A stretch of DNA of 64,000 nt from Novosphingobium sp. MD-1 (GTDB lineage: Bacteria > Pseudomonadota > Alphaproteobacteria > Sphingomonadales > Sphingomonadaceae). The notes under the pieces were generated by a model that made no database searches, was not told where the DNA came from, and saw nothing but the letters and a program-made list of their open reading frames with translations. The position numbers and the translations under genes are program-made. The stretch covers positions 372,001 to 436,000 of the forward strand of contig NZ_BBXA01000013.1 in NCBI RefSeq assembly GCF_001014975.1, read 5' to 3'. Shown piece after piece: positions 60,048 through 64,000 of this stretch. The stretch's first letter is position 1; each line of letters starts with the position of its first letter.

Positions 60048-61331
60048 ATGAACATGGTCTCACGCATCCAGGCTGAAATGCCGACCATCCCCGTGGAGGC
60101 GCCCGGCAAGGAACGCCGTCCCCGCCGCCGCTGGCGGACGGCCGCGCTGGTCGCGATCGGGCTGGCGCTGGCGGGTGGTGCCGGCTGGAAGGCGTTCGAC
60201 CGGCCTCAGGCCGAGGCCGCCGTGATGCCGCAGCCCACCGTCGGCGTTGCCGCGCCGCTGGTGCGCAAGGTGGTGCTGTGGGACGATTATGTGGGCCGTT
60301 TCGCGCCGAGCCAGGCGGTGGAAGTCCGCCCGCGCGTGTCCGGGCAGATCGTCGCGCTGCATTTTCATGACGGCGACATCGTGCGCAAGGGGCAGCCGCT
60401 GTTCACCATCGACCAGCGTCCCTTCCTGGCCGCGCTGGCCGAAGCGCGCGCCAATGCCGCCAGCGCGCGCAGCGCGCTGCGGCTGGCACAGGCCGATTAT
60501 GGGCGCGTCAGCCGCCTGACCGGCGACGAGGCGGTTTCGGCGGCGGAAGTCGATTCCCTGCGCGCCCGGTTGCAGGCGGCGCAGGCCGCGCTTGCCGCCG
60601 CCGACGCGCGGGTACGGCAGCTGGCGCTCAACGTGGAATTCACGGTAGTGCGCGCGCCGATCACCGGGCGCGTTTCCGACCGCCGGATTGACGTGGGCAA
60701 CCTGGTTTCGGGGGCGGACGCGGCCAATGCCACGCTGCTGACCACTATCAACGCGCTCGATCCGATCTACTTCACCTTTGATGCCTCGGAAGCGCTGTTC
60801 CTCAAGACCCAGCGCGATCGCGCCGAAGGCAAGGGTGGCGGCGAGGTGGAAATTCGCCTTCAGGACGAAGGCGATTTCCGCTGGAAGGGGCGGCTCGATT
60901 TCACCGACAACGGCCTCGATCCGCGCTCCGGCACGATCCGCGGCCGCGCCGTGCTGTCCAACCCGGAACTGTTCCTGACCGCCGGGATGTTCGGCAACAT
61001 GCGCCTGTCGAACGGGGGCGAAGTCGATGCCCTGCTCGTGCCCGACGAGGCGATCCAGTCCGATCAGGCGCGCAAGGTCGTGCTGGTGGCCGGGGCGGAC
61101 GGCGTGGTGGCGGCCAAGCCGGTGGAACTCGGCCCCGTGGTCGATGGCCTGCGCGTGATCCGCTCCGGCCTTGCCCGGTCCGACCGGGTGATCGTTTCGA
61201 ACATCCAGGCCGCAGCGACCGGCGCCAAGGTCCTGACCCGCGCCGCGCCGATCCAGGCCGCGAAAACGCCCGCCGCACAGGCCGGAGGCTCGCCGCCGCC
61301 CGCCGCGTCGCAGGCAACGTTCGCCCGCTGA
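60048..61331 (+). CDS. RND efflux periplasmic adaptor (MexE/AcrA type)
   Basis: A 427-residue HlyD-family adaptor with one N-terminal membrane anchor (WRTAALVAIGLALAGGAGW). DDYVGRFAPSQAVEVRPRVSGQI starts the lipoyl/barrel core, an alpha-hairpin follows (FLAALAEARANAASARSALRL to VRQLAL), then FTVVRAPITGRVSDRRIDVGNLV and a C-terminal membrane-proximal domain. It resembles MexE more than AcrA, since no lipobox Cys is seen. GGAG lies seven bases before the ATG. It is 41 bp before the pump gene. An outer-membrane partner may lie beyond the window. Confidence 0.92.
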   Translation: MNMVSRIQAEMPTIPVEAPGKERRPRRRWRTAALVAIGLALAGGAGWKAFDRPQAEAAVMPQPTVGVAAPLVRKVVLWDDYVGRFAPSQAVEVRPRVSGQIVALHFHDGDIVRKGQPLFTIDQRPFLAALAEARANAASARSALRLAQADYGRVSRLTGDEAVSAAEVDSLRARLQAAQAALAAADARVRQLALNVEFTVVRAPITGRVSDRRIDVGNLVSGADAANATLLTTINALDPIYFTFDASEALFLKTQRDRAEGKGGGEVEIRLQDEGDFRWKGRLDFTDNGLDPRSGTIRGRAVLSNPELFLTAGMFGNMRLSNGGEVDALLVPDEAIQSDQARKVVLVAGADGVVAAKPVELGPVVDGLRVIRSGLARSDRVIVSNIQAAATGAKVLTRAAPIQAAKTPAAQAGGSPPPAASQATFAR

Positions 61332-61372
61332 TCCGCGCGCCCCGTTTCTCCTTTCGCAGGATTACCCTCTCA

Positions 61373-64000
61373 TGCGTTTCTCGCGCTTCTTCATCGACCG
61401 GCCGATCTTCGCGGCGGTGATCGCGGTGATCATCTCGGTCGTCGGCGCGCTGGCTTTCATCGGCCTGCCCGTCAGCCAGTATCCCGACATCGTGCCGCCG
61501 ACCGTGACTGTCGCGGCGCAATACCCCGGCGCCTCCGCCGAAACCGTTGCCCAGACCGTGGCCGCGCCGATCGAGCAGGAAATCAACGGCGTCGACAACA
61601 TGCTCTACATGAGCAGCCAGTCGACCGGCGACGGCAAGGTGACGATCACCGTCACGTTCAAGATCGGCACCGATCTCGATGCCGCGCAGGTGCTCGTGCA
61701 GAACCGTGTTGCCGTGGCGACGCCGCGCCTGCCCGAGGAAGTGCAGCGGCTGGGCGTGGTGACGCGCAAGACCACGCCGAACTTCCTGATGGTCGTCAAC
61801 CTCCAGTCGCCTGATGGCACGTTCGATCGCGATTACCTGTCGAACTACGCGCTGACTCAGGTGCGTGACCGGCTGGCCCGCTTGGATGGCGTGGGCGACG
61901 TGCAGCTCTTCGGCGCGCGCGACTATGCCATGCGCGTCTGGATCGATCCGGGCCGTGCCGCCGAGCTGAACCTGACGGCGGGCGAGATCGTGGCCGCGTT
62001 GCGCGCGCAGAACGTGCAGGTTTCCTCCGGCGCGATCGGGCAACCGCCCTACAACCGCGGCGAAGCCTTCCAGATCGGCGTGGAGATGCAGGGCCGGCTG
62101 ACCGACCCGCAGCAGTTCGCCGACGTCGTCATCCGCAGCGATGCCGATGGCCATCAGGTCCGCGTGCGCGATGTGGCGCGGGTGGAACTCGGCGCGCAGG
62201 ACTACGGCATCAACACCTACCTGTCGAACAAGCCCACCGTGGTCGTGGCGGTGATGCAGCGCCCGGGTTCCAACGCGCTGGATGCGGCCAACAAGGTCAA
62301 GGCGGAGATGGACACGCTGGCCAAGCAGTTCCCCAAGGGGCTGGAATACAGTGTGATCTACAACCCCACCGAGTTCATCAGCCAGTCGATCGACGCGGTC
62401 TATCACACGCTGTTCGAAGCGGTGATCCTCGTCGTCATCGTGATCCTGGTATTCCTGCAGAACTGGCGCGCGGCGGTCATCCCGATCATCGCCATCCCGG
62501 TCTCGCTGATCGGGACGGCAACGATGCTGGCGGCCGTTGGCTACTCGCTCAATTCGCTGTCGCTGTTCGGGCTTGTCCTGGCGATCGGCATCGTCGTTGA
62601 CGATGCCATCGTCGTGGTCGAAAACGTGGAACGCAACATCGAGCACGGCATGAGCCCGCTGGAGGCCGCCCGCACCTCGATGGACGAAGTCGCGGCGGCC
62701 CTGGTCGCGATCGTGCTGGTGCTGTGCGCGGTGTTCGTGCCGACGCTGTTCATCACCGGCATTTCGGGCGCGTTCTACCAGCAGTTCGCGGTAACGATCT
62801 CTACCGCGACGGTGATCTCGCTGCTGCTGTCGCTGACCCTGTCGCCGGCCGCCGCCGCGCTGCTGCTGCGCCCCAAGCACGGGTCTGCCGCCAACGATCC
62901 GGCCGCATCGCGCTGGAAGCGCGTGCTGGCCCAAGCCGGCGATCGCTTCAACACCGGCTTCGATCGCCTGTCCGATCGCTATGGCCGCCTCACGCGCTGG
63001 CTGCTGGCCCGCCGCAAGAAGGTCCTGGCGACCTATGCCGCACTGATCGTCGCCACCATCGGCCTGTTCTGGGCGACACCCGGCGGCTTCATTCCGGCGC
63101 AGGATCAGGGATACTTCCTGGCGGTGGTGCAGCTGCCGCCCGGGGCCTCGTTGGAGCGCACCGACGCGGTGACGCGCGAGGTCGCGGCCAAGATCCTGCC
63201 GATCAAAGGCTTGCGCGGCGCGGTGATGTTCGCCGGGTTCCACGGCCCGTCGCAGACGTCCGCGCCCAATTCCGCCGCGATCTACTTCCCGTTCAAGAGC
63301 TTTGCCGAACGCGGCGCGCAAGGCGTGACTTATGCCGGGATCATGGAGCAGGCGGGCAAGGCCGTCGAAGGCTATGACAAGGCGCGCATCCTGCTGGTGC
63401 CGCCGCCGGTCATCCAGGGCATCGGTGCGGCCGGCGGTTATCGCTACATGCTGCAGGATCGCGAAGGCCGGGGCTACGACGCGCTGAACAAGGTGGCGGG
63501 CGACGTGATCGCCAAGGCCAATCAGACGCCCGGCCTCAGCCAGGTCTATACGCTGTTCGATGTCGGCACCCCGCGCGTGTTCGCGGATGTCGATCGGCGC
63601 AAGGCCGATCTGCTGGGCGTGCCGCCCGAACGCGTGTTCGAAGCGATGCAGGTTTATCTCGGCTCCGCATTCGTCAACGATTTCAACCTTCTGGGACGGA
63701 CTTATCGCGTAACAGCGCAAGCCGATGCCGACCATCGCGGTTCGGTGGCGGACATCGCCAACCTCAAGACCCGTTCGAACTCCGGGCAGATGGTGCCGAT
63801 CGGATCGGTCTCCACCTTCCGCGACAAGACCGGCCCCTATCGCGTGGTCCGCTACAACCTCATGCCGGCGGTCGAAATCGACGGCAGCACCGCGCCAGGT
63901 TATTCGACCGGGCAATCGCTGACGACGATGGAAGCGCTTGCCGCATCGACCGTGCCCGCCGGCTATGGCGGCGAATGGACCGACATCGCCTTTCAGCAGA
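61373..64000 (+). CDS. RND efflux inner-membrane transporter (MexF/AcrB type), 3'-truncated
   Basis: The frame runs from ATG 61373 to the window end, 876 residues of an expected 1040-1060. It starts RFSRFFIDRPIFAAVIAVI, the usual HAE-1 N-terminus. GLVLAIGIVVDDAIVVVENVERNI in TM4 holds the paired Asp residues of the proton relay. QYPDIVPPTV, the PN1/PN2 porter subdomains and GGFIPAQDQGYF after TM7 are all present. This is the proton-driven pump of the tripartite set, exporting solvents, phenolics or antibiotics. TetR control is inferred from the shared operator. Confidence 0.95.

Noticed and set aside
59743..60063. 106-codon minus-strand frame in the RND leader
   Set aside because: Arg/Ala/Gly-rich, no ribosome binding site, antisense to the leader and adaptor start.
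60901..63915. 1004-codon minus-strand open frame
   Set aside because: Antisense to the RND pump; the His/Arg/Asp-rich translation is the complement of conserved pump codons.
1..64000. tRNA, rRNA, CRISPR array, integrase, prophage or complete IS
   Set aside because: No cloverleaf, repeat-spacer pattern, recombinase or intact transposase was found by reading both strands; only the IS5-type relic at 5.9-6.0 kb.

Overview
The window looks like GC-rich chromosome from an alphaproteobacterium, most likely a sphingomonad (Novosphingobium/Sphingobium type). This is inferred from gene content: two large TonB-dependent receptors inside catabolic clusters, two Rieske oxygenases, ring-cleavage and amidohydrolase genes, many MFS carriers and many TetR/MarR/LysR regulators. 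No rRNA, tRNA, CRISPR array, prophage or intact insertion sequence was seen. The only mobile-element trace is a broken IS5-type transposase remnant near 5.9-6.0 kb.

Layout. (1) 1-4 kb, plus strand: 2-hydroxyacid dehydrogenase (cut by the window edge), glycerate 2-kinase, tartrate/malate-type dehydrogenase and class II aldolase, a hydroxy-acid/glycerate module. (2) 4-7.4 kb, minus strand: DUF4387 + AtuA-type pair, the IS remnant, and a Rieske oxygenase divergent from a TonB receptor. (3) 7.5-18.4 kb, plus strand: TonB receptor, extradiol-type VOC dioxygenase, FAD monooxygenase, FAH hydrolase; then, across a TetR gene, MBL hydrolase, fumarylacetoacetase-like hydrolase, ACMSD-like amidohydrolase and MFS carrier, nearly all joined by overlaps. 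(4) 18.4-21 kb: DUF1398, MarR with a long palindrome, aromatic-acid-type MFS carrier. (5) 21-31.7 kb: exported amidohydrolase, SDR, second Rieske oxygenase, TetR, LigI-like amidohydrolase, CocE-type hydrolase, flavin reductase, LLM flavin monooxygenase and a second TonB receptor. Four intergenic sites here share an AT-rich operator-like sequence, so this looks like one regulon. Regions 2-5 together read as an aromatic or terpenoid/lactone-type catabolic island whose substrate I cannot identify.

(6) 31.8-35.6 kb: LysR regulator divergent from gabT-gabD (GABA catabolism). (7) 35.6-40.9 kb: giant DUF2339 membrane protein, sterol-desaturase-family hydroxylase and TetR. (8) 40.9-46 kb, minus strand: exported alanine-racemase-type enzyme + D-aminoacylase (D-amino-acid salvage), then MFS + SDR. 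(9) 46-51.6 kb, minus strand: DUF1275, alginate-export-type porin, DoxX, exported VOC protein, YtcJ-type amidohydrolase with a Cys/His-rich tail, XapX protein. (10) 51.8-56 kb, plus strand: EmrB/EmrA/NodT-type tripartite efflux set. (11) 56-59 kb: polytopic membrane protein, pentapeptide-repeat protein, degenerate SRAP-like protein. (12) 59-64 kb: TetR and an RND efflux adaptor + pump (cut by the window end), with the same TetR-type operator before the regulator and before the pump operon.

Functions rest on motifs read by eye and on family knowledge; no database search was possible. Where an upstream start lacked a ribosome binding site and an internal one had it, the internal start was chosen and this is stated.
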